NCBI GenBank assembly: GCA_945877365.1
Contig: CAMCRV010000001.1
Span: 1 to 64,000 of the forward strand
DNA: 64,000 nucleotides
Source of the DNA: an uncultured Clostridia bacterium
Lineage (GTDB): Bacteria; Bacillota; Clostridia; Oscillospirales; Oscillospiraceae
Direction: 5' to 3'
The translations under genes and the position numbers were made by a program. Shown one piece after another: positions 19,908-29,130 of the stretch (within the stretch, counting starts at the first letter, position 1; every line of letters starts with the position of its first letter). A model generated the notes under the pieces. That model was not told where the DNA came from. It was given only the letters and a program-made list of their open reading frames with translations, and did not search any database.

Positions 19908-20489
19908 ATGTTTTTTCAGAATTGGAAGCGGGAGATACGATCCATACCAAATCTGCTGAGCCTTTCCCGTCTGTTCCTGATTCCTGTGTATCTTCCGTTG
20001 TATTTATTCGGTACAACTCCTGCGGCACAGGCCCTTGCCAGAAATCTGTTTGCATTATCCTGCATCACGGATTTCCTGGATGGATGGATTGCCCGTCGGT
20101 ATCAGATGGTGACCAATCTGGGGAAGTTTCTGGATCCGCTGGCGGATAAGGCAACGCAGCTGGCTGTGACTGCCTGTCTGTCTATCCGCTATCCGGAGCT
20201 TTTCCCCGTTTTGCTGATGCTGGCGTTTAAGGAATTCTTCCAGGCCATGATGGGCTGGGTCTATTTCCGGCAGAATAAGGTTTTGCCGGGGGCGCTGTTG
20301 GCCGGGAAGGCCAGTACGGCGGTACTTTTTGTGTCCCTTGGGCTGCTGGTCTTCCTCCCCCGGATGGCTGATATCGTTGTGAAAGCTGTGGTTCCGGCCA
20401 ATCTCATTTTTCTGACAGGCAGTTTTCTGGAATATGCATTCGCATACCTTGGGAACCCTGGTAAGCTGATGAACCTGAAAAAGGAATAA
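19908..20489 (+). CDS. CDP-alcohol phosphatidyltransferase (PgsA-like paralogue)
   Basis: ITDFLDGWIARRYQMVTNLGKFLDPLADK matches CDP-alcohol signature DGx2ARx8Gx3Dx3D. Confidence 0.88.
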   Translation: MFFQNWKREIRSIPNLLSLSRLFLIPVYLPLYLFGTTPAAQALARNLFALSCITDFLDGWIARRYQMVTNLGKFLDPLADKATQLAVTACLSIRYPELFPVLLMLAFKEFFQAMMGWVYFRQNKVLPGALLAGKASTAVLFVSLGLLVFLPRMADIVVKAVVPANLIFLTGSFLEYAFAYLGNPGKLMNLKKE

Positions 20490-20630
20490 AATTACAGCGG
20501 TTCCATGCGGAACCGCTGTCCAATTCTCTGTTTATTACTTTCCCACAGACCCGGCGTGTCACAGGTACACCGTCGGCTTATCCGCAGATATTTCCGCGGC
20601 ATCGGCTTCCCTCACCGACTCTGTCTTTGT
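20485..20630 (-). ncRNA. candidate structured non-coding RNA (unassigned family)
   Basis: Minus-strand extended -10 TGGTATACT (20637-20645); GC-rich folded body with stems GACAGA/TCTGTG, GTCGG/CCGAC, CCGCGGA/TCTGCGG, GGTGT/ACACGCC; terminal hairpin ACAGCGGTTCCGCATGGAACCGCTGT followed by AATTTTATT. Confidence 0.5.
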
Positions 20631-20706
20631 ACTAACAGTATACCATAGATCCGGTGCAATTCATGAAGAATCTTTGAACGCACAGAAAAGAAAATATGTA
20701 TAAATC

Positions 20707-20732
20707 AAAAAGCTGCCGGCGGCAGCTTTTTG
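20707..20732. terminator. Rho-independent terminator
   Basis: AAAAAGCTGCCGGCGGCAGCTTTTT downstream of the 20741 minus-strand gene. Confidence 0.8.
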
Positions 20733-20740
20733 TGCATAAT

Positions 20741-21160
20741 TTAAGCCGGGTAGAGATTGCTGATCAACAGCAGAATCGGCAGCAGCAGTGTGAACAGGCT
20801 GACTGCCCAGGGATACAGCGCCTTACGGGAAGCAAACATCAGCACGAGGCAGGCAGCTGTGACACCAAGAGGCGTCATAACCGCAACCTGACGGCTAATC
20901 ATGTTGGCAAATGCGCCGCTGGACTGAAGATTCACACCCACCTGCTCCGGAAGATGATTCAGATTATAAACTGCCAGCTTCAGCGCCAGATACACCACCG
21001 GGATGGCAAGGAAGACCTTGCGCAGCCGGTACAGAAGCATCACAACATAGCCTACGATTTTCTTGAATTTCTCATATCCTGTTTCAGGAGCATTGACAGC
21101 TTCATCCAGCATCTTACGCTCCGCCTGCCATCTGGCAGAAATCTTTTTTCCTTTTACCAT
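20741..21160 (-). CDS. hypothetical membrane protein
   Basis: MVKGKKISARWQAERKML... with several hydrophobic segments; GGAGGTGGAG RBS upstream of ATG 21160. Confidence 0.65.
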   Translation of the reverse strand: MVKGKKISARWQAERKMLDEAVNAPETGYEKFKKIVGYVVMLLYRLRKVFLAIPVVYLALKLAVYNLNHLPEQVGVNLQSSGAFANMISRQVAVMTPLGVTAACLVLMFASRKALYPWAVSLFTLLLPILLLISNLYPA

Positions 21161-21313
21161 ACTCCACCTCCAGGAGTTTTGTTTTGAAGCGATTCTCATG
21201 GAAGAAACCCAGATGAAATCCTTTATAAAATCCGCCCGGATCAATTAATATCCGTTTTATTGGACGGATAGTGATGTATACTCAGGCCACATCAAACAAA
21301 GGAGGCACCCGTT

Positions 21314-21490
21314 ATGAAACGAAGAAATGCAAATCTAACCATCTATAGAAGCCACGAGAACCATGGTGTGCGTTACCCCAATGCTGCGGATGATCGCTAT
21401 TTCGCAGGAAAAGCACTGGACATCCTGACAGCTCTTGTTTCCGGCGCCGGATTTATGTGTGCGATGGTGTTTCTGATTGTGATCTGCTGA
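21314..21490 (+). CDS. small (58 aa) single-TM protein
   Basis: ATG at 21314 with GGAGG RBS at 21301-21305; MKRRNANLTIYRSHENHGVRYPNAADDRYFAGKALDILTALVSGAGFMCAMVFLIVIC*; below the ORF-track size cut-off. Confidence 0.6.
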   Translation: MKRRNANLTIYRSHENHGVRYPNAADDRYFAGKALDILTALVSGAGFMCAMVFLIVIC

Positions 21491-22261
21491 TCAGTCACGG
21501 TGATTATCGTGGTACAGAGCTGCCAGACCTTTCAGAAGAAGATCTCCATCGTAAATCATAGGGGTTCTGCAAAGAGGAACCACAAACTTGGCAATGCCGC
21601 CGGTGGCCACCACAGTAGCCTTCTGCCCCAGTTCCTCCTCCATGCGCTGGATCATCCCATCCAGCATACAGGCATTTCCCAGCATGATTCCGCTGCGCAT
21701 ACACTCGATGGTGTTCTTTCCGATGGCACGCTTCGGCTGATCCAGCTGGAGCCCCGGCAGCAGTGCAGTTCCACCGGTCAGGGCATCCATGGAAATCTTG
21801 ACACCGGGGCTGATACTGCCGCCGATGAAGGCGCCTGTTTCATCCAGCACAATCATCGTGGTAGCAGTACCCATATCTACAACGATCAAAGGAGGCTTAT
21901 GCTCCCGCAGGGCAGCTACACTGCCTACTACCAAATCCGCCCCGGTTTGAGCCGGGTTCTCAATTTTAATGTTCAGACCCGTTTTCAGGCCGGGGCCAAC
22001 CACAAGACAGTCCTTCCCGGTGAGTTTCCGCAGGGCGGTTTTCATGGAGTTCAAAACCTGGGGCACAACGGAGGCGATGATACTGCCCTCCAGCTTTTTT
22101 GGCTTAATGCCATTGACATCCAGAATGCTTTTGATATCGATACAGTATTCGTCCGATGTTTTTGTCGGGTCCGTACGGATTCTTGCGACAAAGCTGAGGC
22201 AATCCCCTTCCATGCCGCCGATCACGATGTTGGAATTGCCGACATCTACACAAAGAATCAT
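21491..22261 (-). CDS. coaX: type III pantothenate kinase
   Basis: MILCVDVGNSNIVIGG; QTGADLVVGSVAAL; PLIVVDMGTATTMIVLD; GGSISPGVKISMDAL. Confidence 0.96.
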   Translation of the reverse strand: MILCVDVGNSNIVIGGMEGDCLSFVARIRTDPTKTSDEYCIDIKSILDVNGIKPKKLEGSIIASVVPQVLNSMKTALRKLTGKDCLVVGPGLKTGLNIKIENPAQTGADLVVGSVAALREHKPPLIVVDMGTATTMIVLDETGAFIGGSISPGVKISMDALTGGTALLPGLQLDQPKRAIGKNTIECMRSGIMLGNACMLDGMIQRMEEELGQKATVVATGGIAKFVVPLCRTPMIYDGDLLLKGLAALYHDNHRD

Positions 22262-22755
22262 GGTCTTTCCTCCAAGTCCTCCTGCCGCAAAATACGGCAG
22301 GATACTATTTTACCGCTTTCCACTTCTATCAGACCGGCTGTCCTGCCGCCATAGCCGCAGCTGCCGGGGTTCAGGATCCACATCCCGTCAGGCTCCTGAC
22401 GGCAGTCCGGCTGGTGTGTGTGGCCGTAGAGCACAGCATCTGCCCGGCAGCTCCTGGCATCCTGAAGAAGCCTTGTAAGCGTGAGCTTAACATTGTGGCA
22501 ATGGCCGTGGGTCATATAGAGGTTTACCCCCAGAATGCGCTCCACCAGAATCTCCGGCTGCCCGGGAGGACACCGGTAGCGGTCGCAGTTTCCCGGAACC
22601 TGATACAGCCGTATCCCGGGAAACGCCTCCCGGAGTGCCGCCCCATCATCAAAATAGTCTCCCAAGTGAATGACCACATCCGGCACAATCTGCTCCAAAC
22701 AGGAGAACATAAACCGGAGGGAGGAATGGGAGTCTGAGAGCACTAGAATTTTCAT
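22258..22755 (-). CDS. metallophosphoesterase (YfcE/MJ0936-like)
   Basis: ILVLSDSHSSL; VIHLGDYFDD; VPGNCDR; YMTHGHCH; LYGHTHQP; LNPGSCG. Confidence 0.93.
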   Translation of the reverse strand: MKILVLSDSHSSLRFMFSCLEQIVPDVVIHLGDYFDDGAALREAFPGIRLYQVPGNCDRYRCPPGQPEILVERILGVNLYMTHGHCHNVKLTLTRLLQDARSCRADAVLYGHTHQPDCRQEPDGMWILNPGSCGYGGRTAGLIEVESGKIVSCRILRQEDLEERP

Positions 22756-22910
22756 AATTCACTTCCCTATAGTATTGCCTTTCGGTATTATACCATACAG
22801 GCGGCAGAATTTCTACTGCCGAAGTATTTTTTTCCAGATGTCGTGCACGATTCAGCCGGAATCCACATAGAATATTTCAGAATGCTTGTCGGGGACTGGA
22901 GGTATTGGAT

Positions 22911-23147
22911 ATGCAGCAACCCGGAAACCCTTCCCTGGATGTCAAGAAGGCAATGGCCATGGCCCAGTCGGAGCAGGCTCAGCAGCTGATCAAACTGCTG
23001 CAGCAAAAGGACCCGCAATCTTTGCGCAGCGCCATGGATCAGGCTGCGGCAGGGAACTATGCTCAGGCAGCAGCGGCGCTTTCATCGGTACTGAATGATC
23101 CAAAAGCCAAAGCGCTTTTACAGCAGCTGGGAGAGAAAAATGGATGA
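22911..23147 (+). CDS. conserved hypothetical (three-gene cassette, gene 1)
   Basis: MQQPGNPSLDVKKAMAMAQSEQAQQLIKLLQQKD...; GGAGGT RBS; overlaps next gene. Confidence 0.65.
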   Translation: MQQPGNPSLDVKKAMAMAQSEQAQQLIKLLQQKDPQSLRSAMDQAAAGNYAQAAAALSSVLNDPKAKALLQQLGEKNG

Positions 23148-23478
23148 TCTGGAAACAAAACTGGGGGAAATCCTCAGCAATCCCCAGATGATGCAGCAGA
23201 TTATGGGGTTGGCGCAAAGTCTGGGGCAGGCGTCCGGGAATACCGGTGCGAATGCCCCACCCTCCGTACCGGATCTTTCTGCAATGCAGGCAATTTCCGG
23301 GGTGCTTTCCCAGAGCAATATGGATGCCCAGCAGAGAAATCTGCTCAACGCATTGTCCCCTTATCTGAATCAGGAACGAATTCGAAAGCTGGAAAAAGCC
23401 ATGCGTGCCGCAAAGCTGGCAAAAATGACCTCCTCTTTTCTGGAGAACGGAGGCATCCAGCTCCTGACCGGGAGGTAG
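23140..23478 (+). CDS. conserved hypothetical (three-gene cassette, gene 2)
   Basis: MDDLETKLGEILSNPQMMQQIMGLAQSLGQ...; overlaps gene 1 stop. Confidence 0.65.
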   Translation: MDDLETKLGEILSNPQMMQQIMGLAQSLGQASGNTGANAPPSVPDLSAMQAISGVLSQSNMDAQQRNLLNALSPYLNQERIRKLEKAMRAAKLAKMTSSFLENGGIQLLTGR

Positions 23479-23481
23479 GTT

Positions 23482-23802
23482 ATGTATAACCGGTATATTC
23501 CCCAATCAGATGGCAGCTTTCGCAGAAGCGCTGTACCAGACAGGCAGAGCCGCCCACCTCAGCAGAGGAAAACTGGGAATTCCCCTTGCCCCCAGGAGAC
23601 CAAAAAAGACTCGGCTCCTCCGAAGATATCCCACGACACATCAGACCGCTGCAGTGCGGAAGGGTTTTTAAAGAATCTTCTGCCCCAAAATCTGGACACC
23701 GGTGATCTGATTGTGGTGTTGCTTCTGCTTTTGATGTCTGTGGATGACAAGGAAGACAAAAATATGCTGCTGCTGACGCTGGCCCTGTATTTCCTTCTTT
23801 GA
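23482..23802 (+). CDS. conserved hypothetical (three-gene cassette, gene 3), C-terminal hydrophobic segment
   Basis: MYNRYIPQSDGSFRRS...FLKNLLPQNLDTGDLIVVLLLLLMSVDDKEDKNMLLLTLALYFLL; 3 bp after gene 2 stop. Confidence 0.65.
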   Translation: MYNRYIPQSDGSFRRSAVPDRQSRPPQQRKTGNSPCPQETKKDSAPPKISHDTSDRCSAEGFLKNLLPQNLDTGDLIVVLLLLLMSVDDKEDKNMLLLTLALYFLL

Positions 23803-23837
23803 GAAAGGAGCTGTTCATCCGAACAGCTCCTGAAATG

Positions 23838-24845
23838 TTATCTGGCCACAAATCCAACCTTTTTATAAACCTTCCGGAGGGTTTTCTCCGCCTCATAGCT
23901 GGCACGCTGGGCGCCGTTGCGGTAGACGGTTTCCAGATAGGCCTTATCCTTCAGCAGGCGGGAAGCCTCCTCCCGGATGGGACGAAGATGCTCAATCACA
24001 GCATCCCCCACCACGGGCTTAAAGGCGCCGTAACCCTTTCCTGCGAAATCAGCCTCAATCTGCTGGTAGGTCAGCCCCGTCACAGCGGAATAAATGCTCA
24101 TGAGGTTGGCAACACCGGGCTTGTTCTCCGGGTCAAACCGAACGCAGTTTTCCGTATCAGAATCGGTGATGGCGCGCTTGAACTTGCGCTGAATATCCTC
24201 CGGCTTTTCCATCAGGAAGACACAGCCTTCGGGCACGGACTTGCTCATTTTGCTGTCCGGAGCATTGAGGCTCATAATTCTGGCACCGGTCTCCGGGATA
24301 TAGGGTTCCGGAATCTTGAACACATCGCCGTAGATACCATTGAAACGCTTGGCGATGTCTCTGGTCAGCTCACAGTGCTGCTTCTGGTCATGACCCACGG
24401 GGACGAGGTCTGGCTGGTAGAGCAGAATGTCAGCTGCCATCAGTGTGGGATAGGTGAACAGACCGCCGTTGACATTCTCCGTGTGCTTTGCGGCCTTGTC
24501 CTTAAACTGTGTCATCCGGCTCAGCTCACCAAACATGGTATAGCAATTCAGAACCCACCCAAGCTCCGCGTGCTGATGGACATGGCTCTGAATGAACAGT
24601 GTGTTCTTCTCAGGGTCCAGACCGCAGGCAATATACTGTGCCAGCTGCTCTAGAGTGCGGCGGCGCAAATCTGCCGGGGTCTGGCGGACGGTGATGGTGT
24701 GAAGGTCTGCCATAAAGTAGAAGCAGTCAAACTGCTCAGAACGGGCACCCCAGTTTTTAATGGCTCCCAGATAATTCCCCAGATGCAGGTCTCCGCTGGG
24801 CTGAATACCGGATAGCATTCTCTTTTTTACTGCATTTTCTTCCAT
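23838..24845 (-). CDS. trpS: tryptophan--tRNA ligase
   Basis: RMLSGIQPSGDLHLGNYLGAIKNW; NAPDSKMSKS. Confidence 0.97.
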   Translation of the reverse strand: MEENAVKKRMLSGIQPSGDLHLGNYLGAIKNWGARSEQFDCFYFMADLHTITVRQTPADLRRRTLEQLAQYIACGLDPEKNTLFIQSHVHQHAELGWVLNCYTMFGELSRMTQFKDKAAKHTENVNGGLFTYPTLMAADILLYQPDLVPVGHDQKQHCELTRDIAKRFNGIYGDVFKIPEPYIPETGARIMSLNAPDSKMSKSVPEGCVFLMEKPEDIQRKFKRAITDSDTENCVRFDPENKPGVANLMSIYSAVTGLTYQQIEADFAGKGYGAFKPVVGDAVIEHLRPIREEASRLLKDKAYLETVYRNGAQRASYEAEKTLRKVYKKVGFVAR

Positions 24846-24930
24846 AGTGCTGATTCTCCTTATATGCGGTTATTCCGCCGCCATATCCTGAGTATTCTAT
24901 CATACCGGCTGAGAAAAGGCAATGTTAAAA

Positions 24931-24959
24931 TTGACTTTTTCCCGATGCAGTGGTATATT
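24931..24959 (+). promoter_or_regulatory. sigma-A promoter of gltX
   Basis: TTGACT - 17 bp - TATATT. Confidence 0.65.
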
Positions 24960-24995
24960 GTACAATACAGAAAATATGAAAAAGAGGTATCTAGT

Positions 24996-26639
24996 ATGGA
25001 TTATCAGGCTCTTGCCGAACTTCTCTTTCCCGATGTAAATGACACTCCCGAAAGCCTTGAGGCGCGTTTTCCCCAGCGTGATCTCCCCGAAGGCGCTGTC
25101 GTGACCCGTATGGCTCCCTCCCCTACCGGCTTTGTTCACCTTGGCAATCTGGTTCAGGGTTTAACCTCTGAGAGAATGGCTCACCAGAGCGGCGGCGTTC
25201 TGTTCCTCCGGGTGGAGGACACCGATGCCAAACGGGAGGTTCCCGGTGCTGTGGAGGTTCTCATCGATACCCTGAAGCACTATGGAATCCGGTTTGACGA
25301 GGGCGCAACCATTGACGGCGACAATGGCATCTATGGGCCTTACCGTCAGCGTCAGCGGGCATCCATCTACCATGTCTATGCCAAGAAGCTGGTTTCCGAG
25401 GGGCAGGCATATCCCTGCTTCTGCACCGAGGAGGAGCTGACCGCCATGCGGGAAAAGCAGGAGGCTGCCAAGGAGACCACCGGATACTATGGGAAATATG
25501 CCCTGTGGCGTGACCGCAGCATGGAGGAAATTCAGGCGCAGCTGGATGCCGGCAATCCCTGGGTGCTTCGCTTCCGCAGCACAGGATCCATTGAAAACCA
25601 GTTCAAGTTTGACGATGTTGTTAAGGGCAAATTGACCATTACGGAAAACAATGTGGATCATGTTCTGCTGAAATCCGACGGAATTCCCACCTATCACTTT
25701 GCCCATGCCGTGGACGACCACCTGATGCGGACCACCCATGTGGTGCGGGGTGACGAATGGCTGCCCAGCCTCCCCTTCCATATTCAGCTTTTCAAGGCTC
25801 TGGGCTTCAAGCTGCCCAAGTATGTGCACATCGGCCCCCTGATGAAGATGGACGGCACCTCCAAGCGGAAGCTGTCCAAGCGGAAGGATCCGGAGCTGGC
25901 TCTGACCTTCTATAAGGCGGAAGGTTTCCCGGTTCAGGCGGTTTATGAATACCTGATGACGCTGCTGAACTCCAACTTTGAGGACTGGCGCAGGGCAAAT
26001 CCCACGGCTCCTGCCACGGACTTCAAGTTCAGCCCCAAGAAGCTGAATCCTGCCGGCAATCTTTTCGACTATGCCAAACTGACGGATGTCTCCAAGAATG
26101 TCATCGCCGCCATGGATGCTGCTCAGGTCTGCCAGCTGCTGACCCAGTGGGCGCTGGAATTTGACCCGGAATTTGGCCAGCTGCTGGCAGCTGATCCTGA
26201 CTACACCACCAGAATTCTGGCCATCGGCCGGGGCGGCAAAAAGCCCAGAAAGGATCTGGGTGTTTGGAAGGATGCCAAGCCGTATATGGGCTTCTTCTTC
26301 GATGCGTATCTGGAGGCACCTGTTTTTGACGAGAAATTCGACAGACAGGTGATCACCGATGCCCTGAAGCGGTTCCTGGAGGTCTTTGATATTCAGGATG
26401 ACGCTAACCAGTGGTTTGATAAGGTGAAGCAAATTACCACGGATATGGGATTCACCACAGATATGAAGGCCTATAAGGCAAATCCCGATGCTTACCCCGG
26501 CACCGTTGCCGACATTTCCACTTTCATCCGTCTGGCGGTTACCGGAAAAACCAATTCCCCGGATCTCTATTCCGTTATGCAGATTCTTGGCTATGACCGT
26601 ACCGTTGCCAGAATCCGGAATGTTTTGAATAATCTCTAA
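24996..26639 (+). CDS. gltX: glutamate--tRNA ligase
   Basis: RMAPSPTGFVHLGNL; KRKLSKRKDPEL; GAGG RBS before ATG 24996. Confidence 0.95.
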   Translation: MDYQALAELLFPDVNDTPESLEARFPQRDLPEGAVVTRMAPSPTGFVHLGNLVQGLTSERMAHQSGGVLFLRVEDTDAKREVPGAVEVLIDTLKHYGIRFDEGATIDGDNGIYGPYRQRQRASIYHVYAKKLVSEGQAYPCFCTEEELTAMREKQEAAKETTGYYGKYALWRDRSMEEIQAQLDAGNPWVLRFRSTGSIENQFKFDDVVKGKLTITENNVDHVLLKSDGIPTYHFAHAVDDHLMRTTHVVRGDEWLPSLPFHIQLFKALGFKLPKYVHIGPLMKMDGTSKRKLSKRKDPELALTFYKAEGFPVQAVYEYLMTLLNSNFEDWRRANPTAPATDFKFSPKKLNPAGNLFDYAKLTDVSKNVIAAMDAAQVCQLLTQWALEFDPEFGQLLAADPDYTTRILAIGRGGKKPRKDLGVWKDAKPYMGFFFDAYLEAPVFDEKFDRQVITDALKRFLEVFDIQDDANQWFDKVKQITTDMGFTTDMKAYKANPDAYPGTVADISTFIRLAVTGKTNSPDLYSVMQILGYDRTVARIRNVLNNL

Positions 26640-26644
26640 AATTG

Positions 26645-26681
26645 GGAACTCCCGGCACTTCGGTGCCGGGAGTACTTCTTT
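26645..26681 (+). terminator. Rho-independent terminator
   Basis: AACTCCCGGCACTTCGGTGCCGGGAGTACTTCTTT. Confidence 0.85.
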
Positions 26682-26740
26682 ACAGATTTTCCCATCTATG
26701 GTATACTGTTCTGGATAATGAGAAAAAGGAGAAATCCGCC

Positions 26741-29056
26741 ATGCTGGATTTTTACTCTGCCCCGGCCTTTGAAAAGGCGTTTACTTACACCGGAAATGAT
26801 TTGGGGGCCACCTGGAGCCCGGATGCAACCCAGTTTCGCCTGTGGGCGCCTACCGCATTTCATGCAGAAGTCTGCCTGTTCCGGAATGGAACCCCCCAGA
26901 ACGATCCCTTCTTTTTCAAAGTAGCTATGGAGCCGGATGTACAAGGCACATGGCTTGCGGAAATCCCGGGCAACCTGTCCGGCTGCTATTACACCTATCT
27001 GGTGGAGCGAGAGGGACAGTGGGTGGAGAGTGCGGATCCCTATGGCAAAGCATCCGGAATCAACGGATACAGGAGCATGGTCATCAATTTAGAAGATACC
27101 GACCCTGATGGGTGGGTATCCGATTCGGATCCCCATGCCTGTTCGCCCATAACGGATGCTGTTATCTCTGAGGTGCATATTCGGGATATTTCGGCACATG
27201 CTTCCTCCGGTATTCCGGAAAAAGGAAAATATGCAGGTCTGTGTCAGGAAAACACGGCAACAAAAACCGGGAAACCTACAGGCCTGTCACATTTGAAGCG
27301 CCTGGGTATCACCCATATTCAGCTGATGCCTGTTTTTGATTTTAGCAGCGTGGATGAAAACTTTCCGGATTCCTACAACTGGGGTTACGATCCGGCTCAA
27401 TTCTTTGTGCCGGAGGGCTCCTATGCTTCGGATGCGGGAAACGGTGCCGTCCGCATCCGGGAATTAAAAGAACTGATTCATCAGCTGCATCAAAACGGAC
27501 TGAGTGTTGTAATGGATGTGGTTTTCAACCATGTGCACAGATTGGATTCCTTTCCCTTTCATCGCATTGTACCCGGATATTTCAGCCGGATCTTTTCCGA
27601 TGGTTTTGTGTCCAACGGCTCCTGCTGCGGCAATGATACCGCATCGGAGCGAAGCATGGTGAGAAAGTATATCACAGATTGTGTTCTGTTTTGGGTCGAG
27701 GAATACCACATCGATGGCTTTCGGTTCGATCTGGCAGGACTGCTGGATACACAGACTCTGCAAGCTGTAATGGACACCGTACATCAAGCCCATCCCAATG
27801 TCCTGTTCTATGGAGAGGGCTGGAAAATGGACACCCATCCCACCAAATCCGATACCATTCTGGCTACGCAGGAAAACGCTGGGTTACTGCCTCAGTTTGC
27901 TTTCTTCAATGATACCATTCGGGACCAGCTCCGGGGCTCGGTATTCGACAACGGCCCCACAGGGTTTGCCACAGGCGGATATTTTCACAAGCCTACTTTG
28001 GAAGCCTGCTTCATGGGGGATCCCTATTGGGCCACTTCCCCTGCTCAGGTCATCAACTATGTATCCTGCCACGACAACCACACCCTGTATGATCGGATTT
28101 GCATCGCGGCTCCTCAGGCATCTGCTGAGGAACGGGCTGCCAGAAGCCGTCTGGCCGGTGCATTTGTACTGCTGTCTCAGGGAGTCCCCTTCTTTCTATG
28201 TGGAGAAGAAATGCTGCGCTCCAAGGCCATTCGGAAGGGGGAATATGACGGCAACAGCTATTGTTCCGGGGATTCGGTGAACGCCATCCGGTGGAGCTCT
28301 CTGTCAAAGCGAGAAAATCGGGAAACTCTTTCCTATTATCGGGGACTGATTGCATTCCGCAAGGCGCATCCCTGCCTTCGCTGCACCACGGCAGAGGAGG
28401 TCTACCGCACAGTTCATCCCCTACCCTGTGTTGGGGAACGATCTGTCCTGTTTTCCGTGTCAGATTCAGAGGAAGAGCTTATTATCGGCTTCAACGGAAA
28501 TTTGGATTCTATAACCATTGATCTTCCGGAGGGCGACTGGCAGATCAACATTCTGGGCAAGCGTGCCGGCACCAAATGCTTGGAAACTATTACCGGAGCA
28601 CTCGACCTTCCTCCCCTTTCTGCTGTTGCATTATCCCGAAAACGGGCGCAAAAGCTGGTGGAGGTGGTAGCTGCACTGATTTGGGAAAAGGACAAGTTTC
28701 TGATTTGTCAGCGGCCTGCCCACAAGGCAAGGGGACTTTTGTGGGAGTTCGTGGGTGGAAAGGTGGAAAAGGGAGAGACCTTCCCACAAGCGCTGATCCG
28801 GGAATGTCAGGAGGAGCTTGCCATTACCCTGGATGTGGGCGAGCAGTTTATGCAGGTTGTTCACCGGTATCCGGACATCCTGATTCGCCTGACTTTGTTT
28901 CACTGTACCATAGCACAGGGGATACCGAAGCTGCTGGAACACAATGACATGAGATGGATTCATCCCAGCGAGGTAGACAGCTTTGACTTCTGCCCGGCTG
29001 ATACCGATATTCTGGAGGAAATCAAAAGGAAATATGGCAGCCGTCCGCCGCTGTAA
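26741..29056 (+). CDS. type I pullulanase fused in frame to a C-terminal Nudix hydrolase domain
   Basis: GH13 motifs VVMDVVFNHV, GFRFDLAGL, LFYGEGW, YVSCHDNHT; C-terminal Nudix box GKVEKGETFPQALIRECQEEL; GGAGA RBS. Confidence 0.88.
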   Translation: MLDFYSAPAFEKAFTYTGNDLGATWSPDATQFRLWAPTAFHAEVCLFRNGTPQNDPFFFKVAMEPDVQGTWLAEIPGNLSGCYYTYLVEREGQWVESADPYGKASGINGYRSMVINLEDTDPDGWVSDSDPHACSPITDAVISEVHIRDISAHASSGIPEKGKYAGLCQENTATKTGKPTGLSHLKRLGITHIQLMPVFDFSSVDENFPDSYNWGYDPAQFFVPEGSYASDAGNGAVRIRELKELIHQLHQNGLSVVMDVVFNHVHRLDSFPFHRIVPGYFSRIFSDGFVSNGSCCGNDTASERSMVRKYITDCVLFWVEEYHIDGFRFDLAGLLDTQTLQAVMDTVHQAHPNVLFYGEGWKMDTHPTKSDTILATQENAGLLPQFAFFNDTIRDQLRGSVFDNGPTGFATGGYFHKPTLEACFMGDPYWATSPAQVINYVSCHDNHTLYDRICIAAPQASAEERAARSRLAGAFVLLSQGVPFFLCGEEMLRSKAIRKGEYDGNSYCSGDSVNAIRWSSLSKRENRETLSYYRGLIAFRKAHPCLRCTTAEEVYRTVHPLPCVGERSVLFSVSDSEEELIIGFNGNLDSITIDLPEGDWQINILGKRAGTKCLETITGALDLPPLSAVALSRKRAQKLVEVVAALIWEKDKFLICQRPAHKARGLLWEFVGGKVEKGETFPQALIRECQEELAITLDVGEQFMQVVHRYPDILIRLTLFHCTIAQGIPKLLEHNDMRWIHPSEVDSFDFCPADTDILEEIKRKYGSRPPL

Positions 29057-29101
29057 CCGGCAGGTATTCTGTCTATAACGCCATAAAAACCCTTCCTTTT
29101 A

Positions 29102-29130
29102 TTGACAACTGCCAGCAATTTCACTATAAT
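29102..29130 (+). promoter_or_regulatory. Consensus sigma-A promoter
   Basis: TTGACA - 17 bp - TATAAT (exact consensus hexamers). Confidence 0.85.

Noticed and set aside
20485-20630. Cobalamin, M-box or SRP RNA identity for the ncRNA candidate
   Set aside because: A GTGAGGGAAGCCGATG stretch looks superficially riboswitch-like, but the core motifs of those families are absent and no gene lies downstream in the right orientation.
24845-24996. T-box leader for trpS or gltX
   Set aside because: Intergenic region is too short and has no T-box sequence; normal promoter found for gltX.
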